Shown in pieces: positions 23,471 through 34,605 of a stretch of 64,000 nt of DNA. The stretch is from Tachypleus tridentatus. Taxonomy: Eukaryota; Arthropoda; Merostomata; Xiphosura; Limulidae. The stretch covers positions 155,227,310 through 155,291,309 of the forward strand of contig NC_134837.1 in NCBI RefSeq assembly GCF_004210375.1. Direction: 5' to 3'. Under the pieces are notes generated by a model that was not told where the DNA came from, searched no databases, and saw nothing but the letters and a program-made list of their open reading frames with translations. The position numbers were made by a program, and so were the translations under genes. Every line of letters begins with the position of its first letter. Within the stretch, counting starts at the first letter, position 1.

Positions 23471-24698
23471 CACTACACGGCCAAAAATATGTGGACACTC
23501 CTTCTAATTAGTGGGTTCAGCTATTTCAGCCACACCCAATGCCAACAAGTGCATAAAATCAAGCATACAGCCATGTAGTCTTCATGGATATACACTGGCA
23601 GTAGAATGGGTCGTAATGAAGAGCTCAGCGACTTTCAACGTGGCACTGTCATCGGATGCCACTTTTCCAACAAGCCAGTTCGTCAAATTTCTGCCCTGCT
23701 AGAGCTGCTCCGGTCCACTGTAATTGTTGTTATTGTGAAGTGGAAACGTCTAGAAGCAACAATAGTTCAGCTTCGAAGCGGTAGGCCACACAAGCTCACA
23801 GAACGGGACTGCCGAGAGCTAAAGCGAGTAAAAATCGCCTGTCCACAGTCGCAACACTCACTACCGATTTCAAAACTGCCTCTGAAAGCAACGTCAGCAC
23901 AAGGACTGTTCGTCGGGAGCTTCATGAAATGGGTTTCTATGGCACAAGCCTAAGATCACCATGTGCAATGACAAGCTTCGGCTGGAGTGGTGTAAAGCAC
24001 ACCGCTAATGGACTCTGAAGCAGTGGAAATGCGTTCTCTTGAGCGACGAATCACGTTTCATTATCTGACAGTCTGACGGATGAATCTGGGTTTGGCGGAT
24101 GCCAGGCGAACGCTACCTGCCTGTATGCATAGTGCCAACTCTAAAGTTTTGTGGAGGAGGAATAATGGTCTGGGGCTGTTTTTAATGGTTTGGGCTAGGA
24201 TCTTTAGTTCCAGTGAAGGGAAATATTAATGCTACAGCATACAATGACATTCTAGAGAATTGTGTGCTTCCAGCTTTGCGGCAACAGTTTGGGGAAGGCT
24301 TTTTTTTGTGTCAGCATGACAATGACCCTGTGCACAAAGCGACGTCTATAAAGACATGGTTTGCCGAGGTTTGTGTGGAAGAACTTGACTGGCCTACACA
24401 GAGCCCTGTCCTAAACCCCATCAGACACCTTTGGAATGAGTTGGAACGCCGACTGCGAACCAGGCCTTCTCGCCCGATATCTGTGCCTAACCTCACTAGT
24501 GCTCTTGTGGCTGAATAGGAGCGATCTTCCGCAGTCATGTTTCAAAATCTAGTGAAAAGTCTTCCCATAAGAGTGGATGCTGTTATAGCAATAAAGGGGG
24601 GACCAACTCCATATTAATGCCCATTGTTTTGGAATGAGATGTTCAAGAAGCACATATAGGTGTGATGGTCGGGTGTCTACATACTTTTAGCCATATAG
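23471..24698 (+). mobile_element. Tc1-like DNA transposon, nearly full length, inactive
   Basis: 1228 bp flanked by TA. The two ends are imperfect inverted repeats of about 28 bp (left CACTACACGGCCAAAAATAT, right the complement of a CTATATGGCTAAAAGTATGT start). Inside is a broken transposase: an HTH part (MGRNEELSDFQRGTV...) from 23606, then frameshifts and stops, with the LLSDESRF and QHDNDPVHKA catalytic blocks still readable. Confidence 0.9.
23606..24518 (+). pseudogene. Tc1-type transposase pseudogene
   Basis: N-terminal paired-like HTH and GRPHKLTERD segment (23606-23953), a frameshift, a central part with DESRF around 24043-24060, stops near 24070 and 24186, then an open 101-codon C-terminal part (24213-24518). 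The third acidic residue of the DD34E triad, normally in NPIEHLW, reads NPIRHLW. The protein would be dead even if the frame were whole. Confidence 0.88.
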
Positions 24699-25496
24699 TA
24701 TATATATATATACAGACTATATAGTCTAAATTTAGATTTTATTTCGCTGTTTTCAATTCAAGGGTAAACGGATTAGCTGTTTGGGTTGTATTACCTGTAA
24801 AAACAACCAATAACAAACAAGATTATGGTGATTTCATTAGCTACGTTTCAGTAGGGATTGTACATCCTGTTTCTACACCTTGTGCATCGGTAAATTAGAG
24901 CATTTTAAGTTGTACGAGTATGTTTGGAAATAAGATATAGATGAATCAGTTAAAAAATGGATGTTTGCTGTTTATTCAGTCTGTATTTAAACAAATAATA
25001 AACCCATCCTGAAACATGAATCAAGATACGACTCATGATAGAAACTAAGAATAAGTTTAAGTGATTTTTATCACTTTTAATGAGCTGAAAGAACCACGCT
25101 GTGTAAGTACAATAACAAAGAAATAGAAAAGTACTTAGGGTTGAATAAGATATTGTTTTTACAAACTTACATGAGATTTTTTTTACATTACCAGTCGATG
25201 CCGTTTATTAATTTTTTTATTCATAATATAATTCGATTTATATTTATCAATGCTAATAAAATTTGATTATGTTTGATTATCAAGGCTTTCTTAAATCACC
25301 TTTCCTCGAACAATTAGAAAGATAAAACAAAATCAATGGTTCACTACATTGAATCCTTAATGTTACAGGGTTTTAAATTTAGACCTCTTTGACGTTATAA
25401 GATTGATATATTAAATGTTATTACTACAATGTTAGAAAAAAAATGAAATGCGTTTCATGCGTCATGTCTACTTGTAACTCTCTATGAAACGTCCCC

Positions 25497-25612
25497 TCAG
25501 CCCACAGTGGTATGTCTACGGACTTACACTTCTAGAAACCGGGTTTCCAGACCCACGGTGGGTAGAGTATAGATAGCTCTTTGTGTAGCTTTCTGTTTAA
25601 TATCAAACAACA
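25497..25612 (+). mobile_element. SINE family C
   Basis: ccacagtggtatgtctacgg head, aaaccgggtttcc B box, ggtgggtagagtatagatag and tttgtgtagctttctg tail. Confidence 0.85.
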
Positions 25613-25960
25613 AATAATTCTATCAAACAAACTTTGTAGCACTAAAACAATTGTAGCTGAAACCGTTTAATAAAAGTAGGTTGATGAAGTCGTAGTACAA
25701 AAGATGAAGTACAGTGTATTAAGAACAGGATATTTTTAGAGAAAATTTCATTATTTATTTTAAACATCATTTCACCAGAAGTGCATTGAGAGCCATAAAT
25801 TTTATTCATGTAAATTTGAACGTAATATACAAACTTATTATTCTAGAAATCAGGTTTCAAATCATATTATATTGCATACCTTAATCACTTTTACTCTCGT
25901 ACGCAGACAACCACTGCTTTTATTTTGTTAAAATATACAAAGTAAATACAGATCATTAAG

Positions 25961-26195
25961 GTCCGGCATGACAAGGGGGATAAAGTACTCAACTCGCAAT
26001 CCGCCGGCTCGAATTCAAGTCACACTAAACATGCTCGCCCTTTCAGCTGTTGGTAGAAGAGTTGCCCCAGAGTTGGAGGTGGGTGGTGATGACTAGTTTC
26101 CTTCCCTCTAGTCTACACTACAAAATTAGGGACGGCTAGCGCAAATAACCCTTGTGTAGCTTTGCGTGAAATTCAAACCAAAGCAAACCAAACTC
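25961..26195 (+). mobile_element. SINE family A with internal deletion
   Basis: Tail and head present, but the GACGGTCAATCCCACTATTC block is missing from the body. Confidence 0.88.
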
Positions 26196-26376
26196 AGCTT
26201 TCTAAATTGTCAAAATCTAATGAGAAACTTAGGAAAACGCATTGTCATGCATATGTTTACTTGGATGGAAGGGAGATAGCATGTCCCGAACCCTTCTTCT
26301 AGGTGTTTTTCCTTCCAGTAAGACCACCTGCTTGATAGATACAAAGCCAAATCACTTCTCCATCACCCCAAAGTCC

Positions 26377-26495
26377 CCTAACGATTCGGTAGTAAGTCTT
26401 TAGGCTTAAAACTCTAAAAATCCAGTTTAGCTCTTTTTGGTGGGCACAGCATAAATAACTCATTGTATGGCTTCGTTTTTTAATAACAAACAGCT
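26377..26495 (+). mobile_element. SINE family C, old copy
   Basis: cggtagtaagtctttaggct, tccagtttagctctttttgg, tgggcacagcataaataact, then ggcttcgttttttaataaca tail. Confidence 0.6.
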
Positions 26496-26610
26496 AACTA
26501 TTGTCCACGAACAAATGGGTTTGAGTTAATTACACAAACGAACAATGGATATTAAGTTTTTTCTTCTTCTCTAGAGCCAAAATGCTCTTTTTAAAACATA
26601 AGACACGTGT

Positions 26611-26711
26611 CTCCCTGCTAGTGCAGCGGTAAGTCTCCGGACTGAGAACACTAATATCAGGGGTTCGATTCCCTTCGGTGGGCTCGATGTGGCTTTTTCT
26701 ATAAGAAAAAC
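26611..26711 (+). mobile_element. SINE family B, short internal deletion
   Basis: ctccctgctagtgcagcggt head, intact ggggttcgattccc B box. The CAGCAGATAGC segment is missing before the tail. Confidence 0.9.
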
Positions 26712-26895
26712 AATCAAAACATGTAGAATGTGATTGGAGGAGTCAATATTTGATATTATCTTTCATTTACTGTAATTTTCCACGATATATTTGAAGTATT
26801 CCTTTATATGTTTAGGAACTTTATGTAAGCGAGACAGATGCTCCAACACGTACAAAACGAGAAGGCCTACCGAGATACATGTTCTGTGGTTATAT

Positions 26896-28263
26896 ATACT
26901 CTCCAAAAAAAAGAAACGCAAAAGGCAAAAGTTGTGACAAATTGTCAACAATGTTTATTCCGGGGAGTTCTGTATGACATGTGTGAAACTTTGTACATTC
27001 ACTGCTGAACATCCAAAGTCTGCAAAAGTCTGCACTCAACGTCAATAACGAGTATGCCCCCCGTGAGCATCAATAGCTGCTTGGAATCTCCTGCCCATGG
27101 AAGCGATGAGATGACGAATCACATCCTGTGGAATGGCTGTCCACTCAGCCTGCAAAGCTGCTGCAAGCTGAGGTACAGTCTGCGGTTGAGGTTGTCGCCG
27201 TCGCAGACGTCAGTCCAACTCGTCCCAAAGATGTTTGATGGGGTTTACATCTGGTAATCTGGAGGGCCAGGGAAGAACGTTGATGTTGTGGTGTCTCAAG
27301 AAGACAGTGGTGAGTTGGGCTGTGTGAGGACGGGCGTTGTCATGTTGAAAAACGTCGTTGACGTTCACCATGATGGGTTGCACATGGGGCCTAAAAATCT
27401 TGTCGACGTATCGTTGAGCCGTAAGATTCCCTCGAATGTGCAAAAGGTCTGTTCTGGCATTGTAGGCGATGGCAGCCCACATCATGACGCTGCCACCAAC
27501 AAATCTGTCAACATCCTGCACACAGTTTGCTGCAAAACGTTCACCTCGGTGACGGTAAACACGGATCCTTCCATCCTGCCTACGAAGCATAAAACGTGAT
27601 TCATCGCTGAACCAAACATGCCTCTATCGTCGATGAGGCCATACCCGATGTGCCCGAGTCCACTGCAGCCGTGCTTGACGATGTTACTGATATGTAACAT
27701 CATATTAGTAAGTCTCCAATAACTTACTTGGAGACACCTCCAAGAATAGAGGTCGGATTCCTGCATCTCGTAGACGGTTGCGTACGGTCTGATCGGAAAT
27801 TCTACGCAGCTCTGGTATGGTTGAGGCAGTAGACGTCGCACGAGGTCTGCCAGATCGTGGACGGTCACAAGTTGATCCATGTTGTTGATGACGATTCCAT
27901 AGCCTTGTGATGGTGCTTGGGTGGACATTCACAGCTCTGGAAACGTCTGATCGAGATTCGCCTGCTTCCAAGCGATCAATGGCGTTGTTGCGTTGTGCTT
28001 CAGTCAGTCTTGGCGTAACTGTATTGCGTGTCGGTGGCTAAACACTGAGCTATGGAAACCCGTCACTTTTATAGGGATTTTGCACATGTTGCACTTGCAG
28101 AACATGCAGATCTCTCAAACAAATTTATTGGACACTAATGCGTTTTGGCGAAAAATCCGATGTTTTCCTTCGTTTTCAAAGTGCACAACTTTTATTGTCA
28201 TTTTGGTCTGTCAATCAGTGCCTTAATATGTGTAACATCACATACTCTGAGCTTGAAGAGTAT
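26896..28263 (-). mobile_element. Second Tc1-like DNA transposon, different family, inactive
   Basis: About 1.37 kb. Left end reads tactctccaaaaaaaagaaa; the right end, complemented, starts TATACTCTTCAAG and shares a subterminal AAAAGTTGTG block. The terminal repeats are decayed and limits are good to a few bases. It contains a minus-strand transposase remnant unlike that of the 23.5-kb element. Confidence 0.85.
27207..28040 (-). pseudogene. Tc1-type transposase pseudogene (minus strand)
   Basis: Reading right to left: PRLTEAQRNNAIDRLEAGES and an HTH with STITRLWNRHQQHGS and DRPRSGRPRAT (to about 27705). After a frameshift come SDESRFMLRRQDGRIRVYRHR, the VMMWAAIAY block, FQHDNARPHTAQ and NPIKHLWDELD (27590-27210). 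The family motif is NPIEHLW, so the third catalytic acid is Lys here. Plus-strand open frames over this stretch are shadows. Confidence 0.88.
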
Positions 28264-29327
28264 ATTTATCTATTCAAAACTACATACCACACGAAAGATA
28301 CCACTATAAACATGGATATTGACCAAAAATAAATGAACGTGCGGTTTCCAAAGAAAGTGAATATTTTGTCATATTTTGATAATACATCGCCCTTTATTAA
28401 ACTACAAAGATTATAAATAGAGTATAGGCTTTGTGTGATAAAATCTTGTACATAATTGCTTAACAAAAACTCATTTTGGCCACTTAATTAACACTCATCT
28501 TTTCAGTGTAACGCTGTAACACTAGCTGTTCATGGAATCACTCACCCGCTTACAATGTATTTTACGTGTTACTTTCATACTATCGATCAAGTATTTACAG
28601 TATTAATAATGAAGTCGGTCAAATTCTTTTATTATATTTTATCACATTACAGATTTACATAAATTTCTTTCGTTAAGTTGGACTTTAAAAGGTTTAAGTT
28701 AGTATCAACAATGCTAAGAATTACCATCATCTTGATGAATAGACGGGCACAAAAATCAAGGAATATTGCAACAGTTAATATATATTCATTTTACTTTGTA
28801 TATATACATAAAATATTTACCAAAAATGAGATGTATCAGTTTAAAAAAACGCTATTGTAAACATATTTTCTCACTTCTTGTATTCACTGGATTAGGATTA
28901 CTTACAGGGCTCTGAACAATGACAAAACAAACAAGCAAAAATTTCTTGTTCCCCAACAATGCTGCAAGCTATCAATCAGCCAAAATGTTACGAAAGCACG
29001 TACATAAAAGTTACTAAATAACAGATAAATAAATCTGTAAACAGTGTTTCAAAATAAATATGTTCCTGGAGACAATGCTGCAAAATTGTTACCGGAAATA
29101 CAGTAAAGTCGTCAAATGTTTCACGAACAGACCATGCAATCTAACAAAAGTCATACTTATTACGTCAAATTAACACAACAGACATGTTGAAGAATGGCTT
29201 GTGCTGTAAACCGATGGAATTCATACCTCAAGGGCTCTGTATACACGTTTTTTAAAGCATTTTATGCAACAAAATGATTGTAGATTTATATAATTGTCAG
29301 TTACGGGTACCTTATAACACTAAAATT
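28264..29327. other. Unassigned AT-rich DNA
   Basis: No gene or repeat recognised. Confidence 0.5.
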
Positions 29328-29411
29328 AGTCTTACACTGCTAAATTCGGGACGGCTAGCACAGATAGCCATCGAGTAGCTTTGTGCGAAATTCGAAACAA
29401 ACGAACAAACC
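29328..29411 (+). mobile_element. SINE family A, tail half only
   Basis: Starts at TAGTCTTACACTGC and runs to the 3' tail. See the complementary head half at 29529-29711. Confidence 0.88.
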
Positions 29412-29528
29412 TTTATACTAATGCCATGAAATTTAGATTAACAATTTCTTGTCATCACACCATGCAAGCGGTACAACCGTATGAAGCATCATTATTTAGG
29501 CTGATTAATGAATATAATATCACGTATT

Positions 29529-29711
29529 TTAGTAGTGTAAGACTAGAGGGAAGATAGCTAGTCATCATCACCCACCACCAACTCTTGGGCTACTCTTTTG
29601 CCAACGAATAGTGGGATTGACCGTACAATTATAACGCCCCCACGGCTGAAAGGGCGAGCATGTTTGGTGCGAGGGGAGTCGAACGCCTTAACCCACCTAG
29701 CCATGCCGGGC
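29529..29711 (-). mobile_element. SINE family A, head half only
   Basis: Minus strand; starts at the body motif AGTCTTACACT and runs to the tRNA head. The part missing here is the part present at 29328-29411 in opposite orientation. Confidence 0.88.
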
Positions 29712-29824
29712 TAGGTTTTTTAAAGAAAGAGATCATTATGAAGAAATGATGACACAGATAAGGAATGAAAATATGTACTGCGAGAAAAATGAAAGTATTT
29801 GAGTTTTTAAGTTGTGTGTTTTTT

Positions 29825-30076
29825 TTTAAATTTGTGTTCAAAGCTACACGAGGGCTATCTGCAGTAGCCGTGTCTAATTTAACAGTGTAAGACTAAAGGT
29901 AAGGCAACTAGCCATCACCACCCATCGCCAACTCTTGAGCTACTATTTCACCAACCAATAGTAGGATTGGTCGTTGCATTATAACTCCACCACGGCTGAA
30001 ATGGTGATAATATGTGGTGGGACAGAGATTCGAGCCCGCAACCCACAGATTGCGAGTCGAGCCTCCTAACCATGTG
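29825..30076 (-). mobile_element. SINE family A, diverged
   Basis: Most of the body and tail are readable. The last bases of the head are worn. Confidence 0.88.
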
Positions 30077-31063
30077 ATTTATTTATTTGACTATTTTAGC
30101 GGAAACCCAAGCAATAGGCTAAACATGCCTGCTATGGTTTTATTATCTTGAAAGTTTTACATGTTCTACACTAATTCCGAAAACGATGTCACATTTTCTA
30201 TCACGTTCAAAATTTTCTCAAAACTTCGGATATACTTTTACAAAAGTGCATCATTTTCATGGAAATCAAGTCACATTTTGATTTGCTTGACGTGTTGACA
30301 ACCACTGGCTGTAGATTTCTCTAGACCATTCGCGACATTAGTCTTATCGACCATTCTAGGGTCCAAACGTAATAAATATAATAATAAAAAAACATTCATT
30401 GTGGTAAACGAAATAATAATCTGATATAAGTAAGAGTGTTTTTTTTCCACTACGATTTATAAAATACCCTTACGTGATGAAAAAAAAAACAACCAACAGA
30501 ATGTTACTATTAAACCCGCATAGCTGAAATATGAAAAATTTGTTATTGAAACGAAAATAACTTTAATAAAGTTTAACTTCGAAGATCTGTGCTATCTGTA
30601 CTGTATCAGCCCCGGGAATAGATTCTCCAAACTTTGCTTACCGTTGATTTATTGGGTAGCAATTTCATTTCTCGCAAAATGTGATACAGATTACATACAT
30701 AGACAAACATACACATTGCGACTGAGTGTAAGTTTATTAAATATTTCAACCTGAATTGTGCTAAAAACTGTATAAAGGTGAGAAAAAGTCTTATACACTA
30801 CAGTTAAACATAATATAAATGTATTTTTAGATAGAAGTAGATAGTGGAAATGTATATACTTATAGTTAAAATGCATGTCGTCTGAATAATGATGAAGCGA
30901 GAAAGGTTCAGGTTATCAGTTATTTTTAATTGTTAAATTACCTCAAGTTCCATTATACTTTAGTTGCAGACTGCGTGTGTATAGAATTATAATAGTGAAA
31001 CAAAAGCTAGAAACCATGTTTTACAAAGAGAAACTGACCTGTCTTTGCTGACATTATAAAGAA

Positions 31064-31189
31064 TGTGTGTGTGTGTGTTTTTCTTATAGCAAAGCCACAA
31101 AGGGCTATCTGCTCAGCCCACCGAGGGGAAGCGAAACCCTGATTTTAGCGTTGTAAATCCGAAAACATACCGCTGTACTAGCGGGGGGC
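31064..31189 (-). mobile_element. SINE family B with target duplication
   Basis: Complete; 12-bp duplication cattataaagaa at 31052-31063 and 31190-31201. Confidence 0.93.
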
Positions 31190-31232
31190 CATTATAAAGA
31201 AGATGTTTTAACAACATATCAGGTCACCCCTT

Positions 31233-31612
31233 AAGTAAGGTCTGATTATAGGTTCAGAAAAAGAGAAAGGTTTATAATCTCTTTTAATCTTATTTAATCA
31301 ATAATGTATGTTCCATTATTATTAACTATTTCCTGCCAACGATTCACAAGCTTCTGAATGCCACTTCTGTAAAATTCTTGGAGTTTGAAGGAAAAGAATG
31401 TAGAAGGGTAGTTTTGACATCTTCATATGTTCCAAACTCTTTTCCATCAATATATTTCTGCAAACTTCGGAATAGATGATAATCAGATGGGGCGAGGTCT
31501 GGAGAATAAGGAAGACGTGTAAGTTTTTCCCAGCCCAGCTCTTCAGTCTTTACAGATGTGATCCTTGCTGTATGGGGCTGTGCATTATCCTGGTGTAACA
31601 TAACACCAATTT
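31233..31612 (-). mobile_element. Mariner transposon, 5'-truncated 3' fragment
   Basis: Minus-strand translation gives HQDNAQPHTARITSVKTEEL, then PYSPDLAPSDYHLFRSLQKY, typical of the mariner (DD34D) transposase C-terminus. After a frameshift it ends RWQEIVNNNGTYIID-stop near 31300. The downstream TTTCTGAACCTATAATCAGA stretch to about 31233 resembles a mariner 3' flank. The N-terminal two thirds are missing. Confidence 0.85.
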
Positions 31613-32034
31613 ATCGGTTCTCTGTAAATTCAATGAATTACATTGGAAATCACTTGATCTAAAATGGTGCTACACAATTAAAACAAATTAAAGCTATCCT
31701 GTAACATATGTAGTGTTTTGAACTTTGAAGTTTGACAATTGATATAAATATATGGTGCTTTCTAAGAAACTTTCTAAAATGTATTGTCCAATCAACTAAC
31801 AAAAAATTTCATACTTTTTACATTAAAATCTCTATGACCCAAAGTTTTATGTGAAATATTAAATTAAACACTTAGTAGCTGACTTTCACAGACATAGTAC
31901 ATAGGGTTTATTTTTGAATCTAAAAATAATATACTTTTAAGTTTAACCAATCACATACAACCATTGGAAAGAATGATGTTAATTAAGAATAATGCTACAT
32001 GTTAACCAGTTAAAAATTATCTCAGCCATTTTTA

Positions 32035-32600
32035 TCCTAACTTAGCCCTAAAATTGTGTACTCCATTATAACGAGTATGAGAATATATAATGTAAGTTAC
32101 ATATTACGTTATAATAATAGTAAACCTATAAACTAAGTACATCAATGTAACAAAATGATAATAGGTGAGTTTCGTTATCATAACACTGACTGCATAAACC
32201 GTACTCCATTATAATAAGAATAAGATTAATATCTGTGTACTATGTTACAATAACCATGAAGACATAAACTGCACATTAAATACTGCATTTAATACTAAAT
32301 GTATAAATTGTGGAGTCAGTCATAACGTAATTGAGCCTGGTATAATAGGAATGGGTCTAAAAACCTGAGTGCTCTTTTGCAGTAAAACTATGTCATAAAC
32401 TGAACACTTATGGTGAAATTGAGCTTATAAACTTTGTACTTCAGTATGATAAAAACAATTCTCACAACACTGTATTTTCTTTAATAAGACAAAGCCTATA
32501 ACTGTCAACCCCGTTATGATAACACTGAGCTCATGAACTGTACATTCTTTTATATTAATAAAAATGATTCTATGCATTGTGTGGTCCATAACATTGGATG
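32035..32600. repeat. Degenerate tandem repeat, unit about 60-70 bp
   Basis: Recurring motifs of the type ATAAACTGTACTCCATTATAA-AA-ACTGAG are spaced about 60-70 bp apart across the block (e.g. 32055, 32195, 32270, 32395, 32430, 32495, 32535). Units are strongly diverged. Confidence 0.6.
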
Positions 32601-33049
32601 TCTTTTATTAGTGTAGTATACTGGGAAAAAGATATCTAATTATCTTTGAGGTTACCCCATAGAAACCTAGAAAAGAATGTTGGCTTATACGATAAAACTG
32701 AAACCGATACGTTTACTTTGTTAATTTAAAAATTGGCCATGCAAGAGACTTTTGGAGAAAAACAAATATTTCAATGTAGATATATAAAAGGTGGAAGAGT
32801 CATATATGATTTTTTTAAGTGTGCTTAAAACACTTATTGTTTAATGAGATGAATTAATTCAGAACTATTTTAAAATTTCTAATCTCTCTTCTTTGTTTGG
32901 ATGTCTGAGACATGAGGGGTACTTTGGTTTATTTTGTTAATGAGAGGTAGATGATGGAAATGTTGAACTTTGAACTTGGTTGCAACAAACTCAAATATTT
33001 CTTCTGTGGAAGTTATAATAATACTTTCAATCAATAATATTGCTTTTAA

Positions 33050-33455
33050 TTTTCAAAGCGATATGTCTTCGGACGTCTTTGTTTGTTTTTGATTTTCGCG
33101 CAAAGCTACATGAGAGCTATCTGTGCTAGCCGTCCCTAATTTAGTAGTGTAAGACTAGAGGGAGGGTAACTAATCATCGCCACCCACAGCAAGCTTTTGG
33201 GCTAATCTTTTTCTAACGAATAGTGGGATTGACCGAAACATTATAACGCACCCACGGCTAAAAGGGCGAGCATGTTTGATATGATGGGTATTCGAACTCG
33301 CGACCCTCAGATTACGAGTCGAGCGCATTGGCTACCTGGTCATTCTGGGCCATCTGCGAGACTTCGAGCGTTAAAATCCAGGTTTCGATATCTATATTGG
33401 GCAGAGCACAGATAGCCAATTTTGTAACTTTGTGTTTAACTTCATACAGCCAACC
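33050..33455 (+). mobile_element. SINE family C split by a family A SINE
   Basis: Head piece caaagcgatatgtcttcgga before 33076; the rest (gcgttaaaatccaggtttcg, ggcagagcacagatagcc) from 33351 to 33455. Confidence 0.75.
33076..33350 (-). mobile_element. SINE family A inserted in a family C SINE
   Basis: Full-length family A copy. Flanks gtcttcggac (left) and tctgcgagac (right) look like a duplicated family C motif. See the nested-insertion finding. Confidence 0.9.
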
Positions 33456-34055
33456 AATATTAATTAACATATCTTCTCCACTTAACATGAGAACTTATCT
33501 CGGACGCCTGAGGTCCCGTATAATGAGGTGTGAATATTTTAGTAAAGCTCTATTTTTGATCTTCATTAATTTTTGTATATATATATATTTATTGTTATTG
33601 TGTTTTACTTCGTCTGAACGTAGCTTATTGCTCTTTTACCACTTTTCTAACTTTCTTGTTGCTTGGGTTTATATCATATTCGCTTTCTTATTTTAGTTGT
33701 TTTAAGAATCTTAATTTTGTTTAAGTTATTAAACAAACTAATTTTTATTGACAGCAAATTTATCTTTCACTTTTATCTTGTTGCTGTTTTTACGTGTTTA
33801 CGCACATAATGCTCGCGCTTAATTCAGTTAGGGTCTCACAAATAACAATAAACTGACATTGAAACACCTGGTGTTAGGCTAAATATTAATATTTTATATT
33901 TTAACTAAACTAGCTTATAAAACGTTTGTATTTATCATTTATAAGATATTAAGGTATAAGAGATTACACTAATTAATTAATTCACGGATTCATTTTTTTA
34001 ATTAATCAATAACAATACAATTCTTCAAAAAATTAATGTGGAAGAAATCGACCGT

Positions 34056-34232
34056 TTTTGGAGTAAGGGGAATCATGTTTGTGTTCTTGTCCTGTCTGTT
34101 AATACGGTTATTTTAATTCTCAAATTCTTACTACTCAACAGCCTGGTTTTGGAGTAACGGGAATCATGTTCGTGTTCCTGTCCCGTCTCTTATTATGGTT
34201 ATTTTAGCTCTCATAATCTTACTGCTTTTGAA
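34056..34232. repeat. Tandem duplication, two units of about 91 bp
   Basis: ttttggagtaaggggaatca at 34056 and ttttggagtaacgggaatca at 34147, then parallel sequences to cttactactc / cttactgctt. Confidence 0.85.
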
Positions 34233-34504
34233 GAAATGTTTGGACATAATGTTAAAACAAATATTTCACTTTCACGTTTATGAGATATAGAAGTACGTTT
34301 GAACAGGCTCTTAATGAGTGATTTGCTTGAATATATCGTTTTACAATGAAATGGCTGCAAAAGTTTTGGGAGCTGCTATGATAAATTTCACTGTGATAAA
34401 AATAGGGCAAATTAAAAAGAAATCTTAAACATGTGTAACTGTTTCGCTTCTAGGGAGAGAGCGTTATTATAATTTTCCAATTAAACAAGAAAATCGTTTG
34501 TGCC

Positions 34505-34605
34505 CTTCATTAGCTCAGTTTGAAACTGGATTACGATGTCTGTGATGGACACAGCCCAGATAGACCCATGTATAAAACTTTGTGTTTGATGACAAATAAA
34601 TAGGT
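34505..34605 (+). mobile_element. SINE family C-like, strongly diverged
   Basis: tggacacagcccagatagac and aaaactttgtgtttgatgac fit the 3' half. The head is uncertain. Confidence 0.5.

Noticed and set aside
27288-27599. Plus-strand frames across the 27-kb Tc1 element (also 27054-27257)
   Set aside because: Antisense shadows of the minus-strand transposase remnant.
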